DNA of 64,000 bases from Tachypleus tridentatus (Eukaryota > Arthropoda > Merostomata > Xiphosura > Limulidae), in assembly GCF_004210375.1 (NCBI RefSeq), contig NC_134831.1, positions 42,442,035-42,506,034 of the forward strand. The letters run 5' to 3'. Position numbers and translations under genes: made by a program. The notes under the pieces were generated by a model, which did not search any database, was not told where the DNA came from, and was given only the letters and a program-made list of their open reading frames with translations. Positions 13,423-25,235 of the stretch are shown in pieces; position 1 is the first letter of the stretch; every line of letters begins with the position of its first letter.

Positions 13423-13697
13423 TCTTTGATAATGCTAATTTAATTAATATCCTTAAATATTACATATGTTCACATCTTTTCCTTTTTCCACTTGCTCGTA
13501 TTTTTAATATAGAGAACGTAATAGCTCATGTGCTACACGTTATTTTACAAAGACAATTCTAATAGCCATAAAAAGGGTTAAGAATGCACTTTTTTAAATT
13601 AGAGAAAAAAAAGTATAAAAGAACATTTTGGAAATTTATTATCACAAATAACTTTGTTTTTTAATTACGTGGAAAGAAACATGAGAGATATCTATGT

Positions 13698-13908
13698 TAG
13701 CTGTTCCTAATTTAGCAGTGTAAGACTAGAAGGAATGCAGCTTGTCACCACTCTTGGGCTACTTTTTTACCAATTAATAGTGGGATTGACCAACTCATTA
13801 TAATGTCTCCATGTTTGAAAGGACAGGCATGTTTGGTGTGATGGAGATTCGAACCCATTACCCTCAGATTACGAGTTGAGCACCCTAACTACCTGACCAT
13901 ACTGGGCC
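13698..13908 (-). mobile_element. tRNA-derived SINE (family A), minus strand
   Basis: Read on the minus strand it gives the tRNA-like head (ggcccag..., 'cgtaatctgagggtaatggg', box B 'gggttcgaatc') followed by the body to 'tgctaaattaggaac'. The tail is shortened. Several substitutions and small deletions mark it as an old copy. Confidence 0.85.
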
Positions 13909-14317
13909 CCAATAGCTATGATAGAATATGATTAATAATTAAATTATTATATGATTGTGGTGTTGTGTAAAGTGTTTAACTTCTTTTGTCCGTTTTCTTG
14001 TGATAAATATTTCAGCATGTAGAAAAATTTAGTTTTCATAATTATTTATTATTTCTGTCAGTGGCCAAGTTTATAGGTAAACAATTTCTACAGATTTATT
14101 TATTGACAGTAAATTATTATTTTTTTTTTAATACAAAGGGTTAATCATGCTATATTAAAATGTAGTTTGAGCCTCACCAATCACAGTGCTACCAACAAAT
14201 TACAATGTTGGAACATGAACAGCAGAAAAATCTTAATTTGCAAAAAAGACAAAAAAAAAAAGACCAGGTCTTTAATTTGTCATGAATGAGGTTTACTTCC
14301 TCATCTCTGGACAGAAC

Positions 14318-15335
14318 TAGTAAATCAAATGAATTTTCCACATTAGGAACGATTTATTTACATTCATCATCCATTTATATTCAGTGTTCTGGTGAGTGTA
14401 TGTAAATTTTATCGTAACATAGTTATTTTTAATTGGTCTACTTTTCAGAAAACTATTTTGGATAAATGGGATATTGATAGTGAAACTGAAGAATTACAGG
14501 AACCTTCTTTTATCAGACACCACATAATACAACAAACTTTGAAAGATGCTATGATTGATGGAACAATACATGAATACAGGAAGATGTTGATCTAAAAAAA
14601 GGTAGTACAGAAAACAAGTCATTAACAGAAACATCTGCAGTAGAAATAGCAAAGAAAAACAGATCTCAAAACTCTCAAGTTACTCGTAGCAAACAGAACA
14701 CTAGTCCATTAGCTAGTGGTATTTTAAAAGAGAGTAGAGCTTCTAGTAACATTGACCCAGGTAATGTTGAAGGTAATGACCAGAGAAATGTTTCAATGTA
14801 GATTTAATATAGAAAACAGGATGTCATGAAACGTGCCAATTTTTCAACAGTATTGATACTTCTCCCATCATTAGTTTCTACCAAATCTTTCAGGCCACCT
14901 TGTGTAGCAAATTGCGTACTTGTTTCTTGCCAAGACATAAGCTACCGTACAAAAAAAAAACTACTACAAAATCAACATAATATCAAAGTCTTGCTCAAGA
15001 CTTGGGCCAGGTGGGTAAGGCGTACGACTCGTAATCTGAGGGTCGCGGGTTTGAATCCCCATTGCACCAAACATGTCCGCCTTTTCAGCTATGAGGGCGT
15101 TATAATGTGACGGTCAATCCCAGTATTCGTTGGTAAAAGAGTAGTCTAAGAGTTGGCAGTGGGTGATGATAACTAGTTGCCTTCTCTCTAGTCTTACACT
15201 GCAAAATTAGGGACGGCTAGCGCAGACAGCCCTTGTGTAGCTTTGCGCGGAATTCAAGACAAACAAACTGCTCAATACTTGACCAATTTTTTTATTTTCA
15301 CATAGTCCGTCAACAAAGTACAGAGCGTTCTTTCT
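14318..15335 (+). pseudogene. decayed duplicate of the BEN gene last exon (5' part)
   Basis: Duplicates the interval 11160-11880: intron end, 'gttctggtgagtgtatgtaa', the 'cttttcag' acceptor (about 14441-14448), and the exon start encoding ILDKWDIDSETEELQEPS. A one-base loss near 14580 and later stops (for example near 14800) break the frame. A SINE (15005-15268) is inserted, after which similarity resumes with 'gaccaattttttta' and stops near 15335. The disordered middle and the BEN domain are not duplicated, so it cannot encode a DNA-binding copy. Confidence 0.85.
15005..15268 (+). mobile_element. tRNA-derived SINE (family A) with 13-bp target duplication
   Basis: Nearly complete copy: head 'ggccaggtgggtaaggc', 'ctcgtaatctgagggtcgcg', box B, body and 'aaacaaac' tail. 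The flanks 'tgctcaagacttg' (14992-15004) and 'tgctcaatacttg' (15269-15281) are target-site duplicates. The undisturbed BEN exon reads 'tgctcaagacttgatcaat', so the empty site is visible at 11817. Confidence 0.93.
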
Positions 15336-15738
15336 TCCTGATATTGTAAGATTCTAAAGACGCGTGGCAGTGATGCAAATATAATTTTAGCTCGCAATCA
15401 TCTACAATTACATTAATTAACAAACGTAAGTTGGCAAATCAAAACTGAAACAAAGAAGATTAATTTTATGTAAGCTTCAACTATTGTTTTGAGCATGGAA
15501 GACTTCAGTCTTCAATGATATTGGTACTTTTTGCTAAAAAGAGGTGCTTCGTGAAATTTGAATGTATTGACATGTGTGTGCCAGTAGCATAAGATTTTAA
15601 TATGTGTGAAGACGTTTACTGAATTTAAACAAGTTAAGTACAAGTTGGAGAGGTTATCTACAGTGTAAAAAAATTAAGATGATGGTTATTGTAATTACAG
15701 AAGGGATTTGAGTCTCTCGCATATAATATCATATCATA

Positions 15739-16815
15739 GTGAGGGTTGTCTGAAAAGTTTGTGGCCCAATGTAAAAAAGAAACTAGAACATGCGATTTTT
15801 TTTTTATTGAGAAACAGTATGTTCGAATCGTTTTAAGAGTAAACAACATGTAATATATAACTTAGTGGAGCTATTTTCTATATGGTGGATTTTCGAAGGA
15901 AGGCAGTGATCTGGTGTTAAATGTCATGAATAAGATCGAATTTCGTTAAAAAGATGATGCAACCAAAAGAAATCCACCAGGACATGGCAAAAACATTGGG
16001 AGAAAACGTGATATGCTGAGTTTAAATGAGGTAGACAGTCATGTGAAGATGATCCTAGGTCAAGTTGGCTATCAACCTCAACCATAACGGAAATTGTTGA
16101 TACATTTTCTTGATTTTGTTATATATGAAAGAAAGATTACATTAGGAAGGGGGAATCGCTAAAGGTACTGTAAAACATTTTCAATGACAGTTTGGGCATA
16201 AGTAGGGTTATTGTCAGATGGGTTCCGAAAACTCTGTCAGCTGATCAGAAACGGACACTAGTTGTTGAAAGCCAATGCCTTCTCAAAGTAGATTTATAAC
16301 CATGGATGAATCGTCGGTACACCTCTACGACCTTCTGACAAAAATGCGAAATTTTCAATGAAAACACTCATCTTAAAGAAGTTCAAGTCATAACCCTTTA
16401 CTGGAAAGGTCATAACATCAATTCCTTGGGTAATCCCATTACAGGAAATTACTATATAACCTCAATCAACAATTTACATCAAGAAATCATAAATGAAAAG
16501 AGATTGTTCAAAAAGAAGGCGTAATCTTCCATCAGGACAATGACCCAACTCACAAGTTACATATTTTTGAAGACTATCTATGATGCTGGCTTTGAATTAG
16601 TTTGTCACTCTTTTTACTCACTGGATTTAGTTCCAAGTTACTTTTTTCTCTTCCACAATTTTAAAATATTTTTGAAAAGTTGAAGATTTCATCGAGATGA
16701 TGATCTTAAACATATTGTCCAGTTATGGATTGAAAACCAAAAAAAGAATTGTTTTATACTGTCATAAAGGTATTACAGCACAGCTGGAGGAGAATGCGTA
16801 GAGAAATAAATCATT
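15739..16815 (+). pseudogene. mariner-type transposase relic
   Basis: Begins with a mariner-like end ('gagggttgtctgaaaagttt') and carries broken reading frames. Conceptual pieces resemble mariner transposase in order: a VP-x-LSADQKRT block near 16225, a 'TMDES-like' segment near 16300, FHQDNDPTH near 16533, then a Ser-Leu-Asp-Leu-Val-Pro-Ser-like block near 16620 and a C-terminal WRR near 16780. Many stops and frameshifts are present. No matching 3' inverted end was found; a SINE piece follows at 16876. This is an old dead copy. Confidence 0.75.
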
Positions 16816-16875
16816 GTTGAGCCGGTCTCTCCCTCTATACGTCGATCCAGAAAATATTCTGGAAAATATCCAGAA

Positions 16876-16985
16876 AAGAGTAGCCCAAGAGTTGGCGGCG
16901 GTGGTGATAGACTAGAGTTGCCTTCCCTCTTGGGGCGGCTAGGGCAGATAGCCATCGTTTAGCTTTGCGCGAAATTCAAACCGTG
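16876..16985 (+). mobile_element. SINE (family A), 3' fragment
   Basis: Only the 3' half of the family is present: 'gtagcccaagagttggcgg', 'ttgccttccctct', 'ggcggctagggcagatagcc' and 'tagctttgcgcgaaattc', with an internal deletion after 'ccctct'. It abuts the mariner relic. Confidence 0.8.
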
Positions 16986-17510
16986 TCTAAAATATTAACA
17001 TATTTTCTGAGACAAATTGTTGGGAAATACTATTCCTTTATCCAAATATATTTTTATCACATTATTCGTTTTGAAGTTTCGCTTCTTACCATTCCAGTTG
17101 AGGATCATTTATTTATATACTGTCGATATTAACGCTTACACACTTTCCTTTTTTAGTTGGACAGGATTGTGGCTGATGACAAACCATCCAAAACTATTTA
17201 CATATACAGCATAGTAAATCACAGTTGAAGTTTTAATGTCTAAGAACAAAAATACAAGTCTGTTTTTGTGAGACAAAAATCACACAGACAGCGTATTTTA
17301 CATCATACTCCTAATTTTTTATATTGAATTTCAAATCGATGGTGGTAATAATGGTTTCGAATCAGTTTTGCTTTTCTCAAGTTACCGTTGAGAAGATCAA
17401 CACTAGAACAGAAGTCTTAAGTGATTTTTTATCTGAAATATTGATTACGTTATATTCTATCTCTACGACGTTCAGAATTCACACCTTTTGAAAATTTTAT
17501 ACTGCACATA

Positions 17511-19088
17511 CACTGCTGGCCAAAATCATAAAGACAATAAACATAAAGAAAAAAATATGCATTTTGCGTTGTTAGACTCAACAACTTATTTGAGTGGAGC
17601 TTCAAAAGATGAAAATAAGAAAAGGGAAAATAAAAATAAAATTAAACTTTTTTAGCATTTAATAGGAAAATGTGAACACTATAAAATTAGCCTAAATACT
17701 AGCTAGTCAAACGTTTAAGACCATACTGAAACGAAGCGTTAATCGGTAAACACGTAACGAAATTTAGTCATTTGTGTTCAAGCATTCGTGTTGTCAACAT
17801 CTCCCACTAACATCTCCTCTGTTATATTGGGTACAAACATGCCAAAGGCTAAAAAGTTGACAGAGCTTGAACGTGACAGAATTGTCGAGCTGCAAAAGCA
17901 AGGTCTCTCTCATCGTGCCATTGCTGGTGAGATTGGGCGTAGTAAAACTGCTGCTGCAAATTTGTTCCTGGGGGATATGGAACGAGAATTTCAAGTGATC
18001 GGCCCAAGAAAACTTCGCCGGCGTTGAGCAGGAGGATTCAACAGGTTGTTCGACAAGACACCAGTCGATCGTCGAATCAGATTAAGGCCCTTACGGACGC
18101 AGAATGCAGCTCAAGAACAATAAGACGGCATATACGAGAGAAAGGCTTTAAAAACCGTAAACGTCTTCAAAGGCCACGCCTCCTTCCACACCACGAAACA
18201 ACTCTGTTAAATTTTTCTGAGAAGCACCAAACATGAGACGTAGAAAAGTGGATGAAGGTTTTGTTCTCTGATGAGAAAAAAATTAACCTGGATGGTCCAG
18301 ATGGTTTCCAACGTTACTGGCACGATAAGGATACCGCACCAGAGACATTTTCTACACGACACAGTGGAGGAGGTTCCATCATGATCTGGGGTGCTTTCTC
18401 CTTCCATGGAACAATGGAGCTTCAGGTTATACACGAGCGTCAAACAGCAGCTGGCTACATTGGAATGTTGGAGAAAGCATCCTTATTGACTGTAGGCCCT
18501 CGCTTGTGTGGAAATGACTGGATCTTTCAGCAGAACAACGCTGCAATCCACAATGCCCGCAAGACAAAGGACTTTTTGATGGCGAATAACGTGATTCTTT
18601 TGGACCATTCAGCGTGTTCGCCCGAACTGATCCTTATTGAAAATGTTTGGGGTGGATGGCAAGAGAAGTCTATAGAAATGGATGTCAGTTCCAAACAGTG
18701 CATGATCTTCGTGAAGCTATCTATACCATTTGGAATAACATTCCAGCCAGCCTTCTGCAAACGCTTATATCGACCATGCCAAAGCGAATGTTTGCAGTTA
18801 TTCGCAATGACGGCCGTGCAACTCACTACTGAGACCTCTTGTTGGGCATTTCCTACCCTGTTTAGGACTTCTTTTTGGTATGGTCTTAATTTTTGACCAG
18901 CTAGTATTTAGGCTAATTTCATAGTGTTCACATTTTCCCTATTAAATGCTAAAAAAGTTTTTTATTTTCATTTTCCTTTTCTTATTTTCATCTTTTGAAG
19001 CTCTACTTAAATAAGTGGTTGAGTCTAACAACGCAAAATGCATATTTTTCCTTTATGTTCATTGGGCTTAAGATTTTGATCAGCAGTT
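17511..19088 (+). mobile_element. Tc1-like transposon, copy 1 (long inverted ends)
   Basis: TA-flanked element (TA at 17509-17510 and 19089-19090). Its inverted ends are about 210 bp, from 'cactgctggccaaaatc' to a mirrored copy ending 'gatcagcagt'. Shared end blocks include 'tagactcaacaacttattt' / 'aaataagtggttgagtcta' and 'gaaaatgtgaacac' / 'gtgttcacattttc'. The interior carries a broken transposase. A sister copy lies in opposite orientation at 22788-24361. Confidence 0.93.
17839..18832 (+). pseudogene. Tc1-like transposase, broken (copy 1)
   Basis: The start MPKAKKLTELERDRIVELQ (17839) opens a helix-turn-helix domain that stops at 18025-18027. The frame then shifts by one base and continues (SRSSNQIKALTDAECSSRT) to a stop near 18235 where the sister has Trp. 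The catalytic region (18252-18655) shows VLFSDEKK (first Asp), [16 protein letters not shown] where the second catalytic Asp is expected but Asn is read, and IENVWGGW with the Glu. The C-terminal piece ends RNDGRATHY in another frame. The family normally moves by cutting and pasting at TA; this copy cannot encode an active enzyme. Confidence 0.9.
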
Positions 19089-19204
19089 TATAAATTACAT
19101 TTTAGACGGGCTTTTGTCTTGTGGTATTTTAGGTACACTGATGTCAGAATAAATGTCCAAAATTCCAATAAAACTTTAGTTCAGGACCATTCGTTGTGAA
19201 AAAA

Positions 19205-19325
19205 TAGACAACTACTTGGTGGTTGGTAGTGATGATCTTTCTTCTAGTCTTTCATTGCTAAATTATGGATGGAGAGTGCAGATGGTACTCGTGTAGCTAG
19301 GCGCAAAATTTAAACCAAACCAAAT
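19205..19325 (+). mobile_element. SINE (family A), diverged 3' fragment
   Basis: 'ggttggtagtgatgat', 'cttctagtctttcattgcta', 'aattatggatgg', 'cagatggtactcgtgtag' and 'ggcgcaaaattta' follow the order of the family A body at reduced identity. Head and box B are absent. Confidence 0.65.
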
Positions 19326-20675
19326 TCAAATAATAATGTTGGTACCATATATGAGTTAATGGGATTCCTATAAGGATAATGTTATGATTCTACTGCTATA
19401 CATGTGTTACTGCTGATAACATTTAACATTTCACATTAATACGATTTCTTGAAAGACATTGCTGTGATGTCAAGCCATCGCATTTCGTATAAATTTATAT
19501 CTGTTTTGCTCATGATAATTATAAAGCTAATAAACGTATAAAATTCGTATTCCGATAAAAACTTAAACTAGAGAAATGAACATCGCCAACTGAGAGAATC
19601 ATAGTTTGTTGTGGACATTTTGTAAAAGTAAAAGCATACCATATTGGAAAAAGCAACATCTGTCTCACGCTGAGAAAAGGTCAATTGAATAATGAATTTA
19701 ATGGCAGTTACGCTTGTTTTGTCATATAAAATGTTCAACCTCGATACACATGATAAAAGTAGATTTATAATGACAAAGTCATGAATCAGAATAAATTTAA
19801 ATATAGTGCTACAAGTTACTCTGAAATATTCATATTTACTTATGTCACTATGAAATGTGACGTAACATCTTCCAAGATGTCATGTTCAGTCTTGTAAATT
19901 GTATTTTAGGTGTATACATTCAGTGTGCGTGTGATATAAACAAAGTTAGGCCTAATTAACATTGAAAACTAGACGCCATATATGAACGCTGTGAGAATCA
20001 ATGCTAATTAAACTGATTTTTTATTATTCAATACATATATCAGAAATGAATGAGTCTTTAGGATAAACGATAACATTGTTAGTGTTAGATGCTGTGTATT
20101 GATAAAGTTTTCTATTCCAGCTAAACGTTTGAATTCGAACAAAGTATTGGCGCATCTGTTGAGATCCATGGCGAGTTTTCTTTCTAAAGATTGAGAATGC
20201 AAGCATTCATATTCATGGAAGAAGTACATTTGACAATATATACATATATATATATATTGAATGAGAAGTGACGTAGAGACATCTTGTCTTTAAACATTGT
20301 TTAAGAGATAAATCAATGATCAATACATGCCAGTATATCGGATAAAAGAGACCCTAAAAATGATGTTGATATGGTAGACGGAAATACAGATTCAACAAAG
20401 GAGAATGCTTAGATGTTAAGCCTGTTCATTTGGTAGTTCATTTAGTTATCTTAACATCTTTATTTCAGGAAATATTTGGATTCGATATGAAAAGATAAAA
20501 ACAAAGCCGTTGATGCTATAGATAGAATTATACGCAATTTTTTCACTTCTGCGATTCACCAATATAACAGTAGTAAAATTTTATAAGTAGAATATTAACA
20601 CCAACCAACATCAGCTGTAGTTCAGCTAGAAAAAAAATGGTTACTGTTCAAACCAAAAGTGATAAGAAGCATGAG
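19326..20675. other. no gene seen
   Basis: AT-rich DNA without a supported exon or known element. It contains a short TA microsatellite at about 20238-20260. The small minus-strand frames at 20008-20229 show no domain. Confidence 0.5.
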
Positions 20676-20950
20676 CCGTGCGTGGCCTAGTGTTAGCGTG
20701 CCTGTGCTGTAAATCTAAGGATTCATGGTTAGCATTCTGATGACACAAAACACGAACCTCACTTTGAGATGTGGACGTATTTTACGAGTGATTGTCGAGC
20801 CACTCCATTTGGCCAGGTAATAGTAGGATCCAAGACTTGGTGATGGGCCTTTTTGAACAGTTGCCTTTCCCGAGTCTAACAGATCAAAATTAAGGTCGGC
20901 AGATTGTCCTTTGAAATAATTTGTACAGAAGTTCTAAAGACAAATAAAAA
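20676..20950 (+). mobile_element. tRNA-derived SINE (family B), diverged
   Basis: Head 'cgtggcctagtgttagcgtg' with a box A-like motif, 'ctgtaaatctaaggattcat', then 'cactttgagatgtgg', 'gccaggtaatagtagg' and 'ttgcctttcccgagtctaac' paralleling the family layout, ending in an A-rich 'agacaaataaaaata'. Box B is damaged ('ggttagcattc'). Confidence 0.55.
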
Positions 20951-21477
20951 TAATGTAGAAACACTCAAATGGGTAGATATTTATAACTGACGAAGTCTAC
21001 TTGTAAGGTATTATCATAGTCTGGATAAGTGGTAAAGAGATAATATACACGTTCACGACATCAGAAATATATGTGATTGAATCGATGGTGTACTGTTTAA
21101 ATTCGTTCCTCAGAACACGTGTTTTGCACAAATGCTGCGTGTTTGGTTATTATAGAATATATGTCTTATATATTTACTCTCATTTCATAAGCTTATGTAA
21201 CTTCACGATTAAAGTCAATACGTAATGCAAATCTTGACAGTTCTGGTTGGGTGCAAATGTAATGGATACAGTGACAATATCCTTTATATAAACACGACAA
21301 CTCTATGAAAACATTTGAATTTTAAAAATCTCTATCACTTAGAATGCTCATATTACGAAATTTGCCTGGATATAGTACAAGTTGATGAAAGGAAGTAAAG
21401 AAATGGAACAGTATCGTAATTTCGGTTTTTACTTTTAAGGTGTATTCTTTGATGAACAAGAACAATAAAATATTAAT

Positions 21478-21645
21478 ATGCAGCGTGGGTGTGTAATGCA
21501 CGAGACATTAATATATAGTTTGGATGTGTTATGTACAAGATATCAATGTACAGTTTCTGTGTGTTATGTATAAGATATTAATATATATAGTTTGGGTTTG
21601 TTATGTACAAGATACTAATGTACAGTTTGTGTGTGTTCTGTAGAA
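21478..21645 (+). repeat. about 42-bp minisatellite, four copies
   Basis: Four tandem units built on 'agtttgggtgtgttatgtac' followed by 'aagatattaatgta', diverged by substitutions and small indels. Nothing suggests coding. Confidence 0.75.
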
Positions 21646-21747
21646 TGGGCAGCAATATTAATTGTATGGTAAATTAAAACGTAAAGCATGTTGGAGTACA
21701 AAATATTGACAAATCATTTAACTTCCGCTGACAGTAAACAGAATGGA

Positions 21748-21797
21748 ACTGTCAGTGATGTCGAGAAAACCCACTTGTAGAGAAATATATATGCAAA
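21748..21797 (+). mobile_element. fragment of Penelope-like element end
   Basis: 'cagtgatgtcga-aaaacccac' and 'ttgtagagaaatatatatg' repeat the left end of the complete insertion at 50595-50640 almost base for base. Only this end piece is present, so it looks like a solo terminal fragment. Confidence 0.75.
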
Positions 21798-22133
21798 AAA
21801 AAGTTGATTTCGAACAACCCGTATAACGCACACTTTAAGTTGGATGAATTAACGTTTAATGACAGTACCTTCAGCAAGTAAATTGAAATTGTCTAGCTAA
21901 CTGTATAATCTTGAAAAACAATATGGATTTGAAGATGCGGTTGCTATGGTGAAATCTATATCGATTGACGTCATCAAATAATATATTAACCTTGTTACAC
22001 GACAGATAAATAAACATGTCGCACAGTTTTCGAGAACTGTAGTTTAAATTATGAACAACAGATGTCACATTAAACTGTGAAGGACAACTTCTTAAGTGGC
22101 AGTAGCAATTTTAAATTTAAAATACCCTTTGGC

Positions 22134-22412
22134 TTTGTTCGTTTGTTTTGGAATTCCATGCCAAGCTACACAAGGGCTATCTGTGCTAGCCGTCCCTAAT
22201 TTAGCAGTGTAAGACTAGAGGAAAGGCAGCGAGTTATCACCACCCACCGCCAACTCTTGGGCTACTCTTTTACCAACGAATAGTGGGATTAACCGTCACA
22301 TTATAACGCCCCCATGGCTGAAAGGGCGAGCATGTTTGGCGCGACCGGGATGCGAACCCGCGACCCTCAATTTACGAGTCGCACGCCTTAACACGCATGG
22401 ACATGCCTGGCC
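22134..22412 (-). mobile_element. tRNA-derived SINE (family A) with 10-bp target duplication
   Basis: Full-length minus-strand copy from tRNA-like head to a 'gttcgtttgttttg' (reverse) tail. Target duplicates 'accctttggc' lie at 22124-22133 and 22413-22422. The head reads 'ggccaggcatgtccatgcgt' on the minus strand, a slightly altered start. Confidence 0.93.
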
Positions 22413-22787
22413 ACCCTTTGGCAATTGAAAACTATGGTTATAATAGCCTGTTAATAACAACTGTTTAAATCGCGCACCATCATTTAATATCTTGGCAAAT
22501 ACGGATATCTGTTAATGTTTTGGATTTAAAAGATTCAACTGATTAAAAATATTGGACTGTCTTCGTGGACCAAAGATTTTTTTAACTTGAATAATTGAAA
22601 TTTTATTATTATCGAATAATTCCTAATGCTGTTTTGTTCCTCCCTGGACTTGCTCAAAATCAAGATTAATTCACTGGTTCGCCAGGTCTTTTGAGCAATT
22701 TAAGAAAATAATAAATAGTAATGTGTGGTGTTAAAATCAAGAACTAATATAATATGGTGTTGAATAATATTAGCTCTACTGCTGATA

Positions 22788-24361
22788 CACTGCTGGCCAA
22801 AATCTCAAGGCTAATGAACATAAAGAAAAAATATACATTTGCGTTGTTAGACTCAACCACTTATTTGAGTAGAGCTTTAAAAGATGAAAATAAGAAAAGA
22901 GAAAATAAAAAAACAAACTTTTCTAGCATTTAATAGGAAAATGTGAACACTATGAAATTAGCCTACATACTACACTGGTCAAAAGTTTAAGACCATACCA
23001 AAAAGAAGTCCTAAACAGGGAAGGAAATGATCAACAAGAGGTCTCAGTAGTAAGTTGCGCGGCTGTCATTGCGAATGACTTCAAACATTTGCTTTGGCAT
23101 GGTCGATATAAACGTTTGCAGAAGACTGGCTGGAATATTATTCCAAGTGGTGAAGATGGCTTCACGAAGATTATGCACTGTTTGGAATTGACGTTAATTT
23201 CCATAGACTTCCCTTGCCATCTACCCCCAAACATTTTCAATGGGGTTCAGTTCGGGCGAACACGCTGGATGGTCCAAAAGAATCACGTTATTCGCCATGA
23301 AAACGTCCTTTGTCCTGCGGGCATTGTGGATTGCAGCGTTGTTCTGCTGAAAGATCCAGTCATTTCCACACAAGCGAGGGCTTGTTAATAAGGAAGCTCT
23401 CTCCAACATGCTAATATAGTCACCTGCTGTTTGATGCCGCTGTATAACCTGAAGTTCCACTGTTCCATGGAAGGAGAAAGCACCCCAAATCATGATGGAA
23501 CCTCCTCCATTGTGTCGTTATAAAATGTCTCTGGTGGAATATTCATATCGTGCCAGTAACGTTGGAAGCCATCTGGACCATCCAGATCATTTTTTTTCTC
23601 ATCAGAGAACAAAACCTTCGTTCACGTTTCTACGTCCCATGTTTGGTACTTCTCAGCAAAGTTTAACAGAGCTGTTTCGTGGTGTGGAAGGAGGCGTGGC
23701 CTTTGAAGACGTTTACGGTTTTTAAAGCCTTTCTCTCGTAAATGCTGTCTTATTGCTCTTGAGCTGCATTCTGCGTCCGTAAGGGGCTTAATCTGGTTCG
23801 ACGATCGGCTAGTGTCTTGATGGACAACCCGTCGATTCCTCCTGCTCAACGCCGGCCAAATTTTCTTGGGCCGACCACTTGAAATTCTCGTTCCATATCC
23901 CCCAGGAAGAAATTTGCAGTTGCAGTTTTACTACGCCCAATCTTACCAACGATGGCACGTTGAGAAAGACCTTGCTTTTGTAGCTCGACAATTCTGTCAC
24001 GTTCAAGCTCTGTCAACTTTTTAGCCTTTGGCATGTTTGTACCCAATATAACACAGGAGATGTTAGTGGGAGATGTTGACAACACGAATGCTTGAACACA
24101 AATGACTAAATTTCGTCACATATTTACCGATGAACGCTTCGTTTCAGTATGGTCTTAAACATTTGACCAGCTCGTATTTAGGCTAATTTCATAGTGTTCA
24201 CATTTTCCCTATTAAATGCCAAAAAAAGTGTTTTGTTTTTATTATTCTCTTTTCTTATTTTCATCTTTCGAAGCTCTACTCAAATAAGTGGTTGAGTCTA
24301 ACAACGCAAAATGCATATTTTTTCTTTATGTTCATGGGCCTTAAAGTTTTGGCCAGCAGTG
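22788..24361 (-). mobile_element. Tc1-like transposon, copy 2 (inverted relative to copy 1)
   Basis: TA-flanked (22786-22787 and 24362-24363), about 1.57 kb, with the same 'cactgctggccaaaa' ends and 200-bp inverted repeats as the element at 17511. The transposase runs on the minus strand. The two copies face each other about 3.7 kb apart. Confidence 0.93.
23037..24034 (-). pseudogene. Tc1-like transposase, broken (copy 2)
   Basis: On the minus strand MPKAKKLTELERDRIVELQ starts near 24034. The helix-turn-helix piece stops at 23848-23846 and the next frame begins one base out of step, exactly where copy 1 breaks. Later pieces are SRSSNQIKPLTDAECSSR, a Trp-to-stop change just before [33 protein letters not shown] with Asn at the second catalytic position, and SPELNPIENVWG. 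The C-terminal part lies in a further frame. It is dead. Confidence 0.9.
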
Positions 24362-24423
24362 TATGTTGTTACATACATATATTAATGAAGAATTAATCCT
24401 ACACCACTTTAATCCAGTTCACT

Positions 24424-24660
24424 CCACACTCCACTCGTAATCCTAGGGTCGCAGATTCGAATCCCTGTCACACTAAGGATGCTCGCCCTTTTAGCCGTGG
24501 AGGCGTTATAATGTGACGGTTAATCCCACTATTTGGTAGTAAAAGAGTTGGCGATGGGTGGTATGACTAACTGCCTCCAACTAATCTTACACTGCTAAAT
24601 TAGGGACAGCTAGCTCAGATAACCTCGCGTAGCTTTGCGCAAAATTCCAAACAAACCAAA
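24424..24660 (+). mobile_element. tRNA-derived SINE (family A), 5' truncated head
   Basis: Starts at 'ccactcgtaatcctagggtc' and keeps box B ('gattcgaatcc'), the body ('ttataatgtgacggttaatc', 'ggcgatgggtgg') and an 'aaacaaacc' tail. Short deletions are present around 24530. Confidence 0.88.
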
Positions 24661-24990
24661 TCACTCCGTACCAGTTGTTGTCAATCAGTTTGATAGTAGA
24701 AACAATGCCTCAACCTCTATATCACCTTTTGCATCCCCACTGGCATGAAGAACCTTGGTATTGTGCGAGATGTTTTGTCGGCGCTGGATATAGTAGATAT
24801 AGCGTAATTGACATATTATTGGTACACTTTATCTTCACTCAGAAGTTCTAATTCATAATAATTGTTGTTTTAATATGTCGATCATCACACAGCCTGTTGT
24901 ACTTTTGTGAGCGATTACGAAGTCGTTTTATTTTAAAACGCTATTTGAGCTCACCATACCCCTAAAGATGGAAAGTTTCAACTATTCAAG

Positions 24991-25235
24991 GCCCGGCATG
25001 GCCAGGTGGTTAGGGGGCGCTCGACTCGAAATCTGAGGGTTACAGTTACGAATCCCGATTCCACAAAAGCTGCTCGCCTTTTTATGAGTGTAGATGTAAT
25101 TATGTGATGGTCAATTCTTCTATTCATTGGTAAAGAGTATCCGAGGAGTTAGCAGTGGATGATGATGACTGTTTTCCCTCTGATCTTAGGGATGGCTAGC
25201 GCAGACAGCCTTCGTGTAACTTTGCACGAACTTCC
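24991..25235 (+). mobile_element. tRNA-derived SINE (family A), old copy
   Basis: Head 'ggcccggcatggccaggtgg', then 'cgactcgaaatctgaggg', a damaged box B ('gttacgaatcc'), and a diverged body with the middle 'acactgctaaatt' segment lost, ending near 'aacttccag'. Confidence 0.85.

Noticed and set aside
15005-15075. tRNA gene (box A and box B in the SINE heads, here and at 26860, 40164, 62137)
   Set aside because: The heads are always followed by the same 200-bp body and an A-rich tail, and several have target duplicates. They are SINEs, not functional tRNA genes.
23089-23725. Plus-strand ORFs opposite Tc1 copy 2
   Set aside because: They are antisense shadows of the minus-strand transposase.
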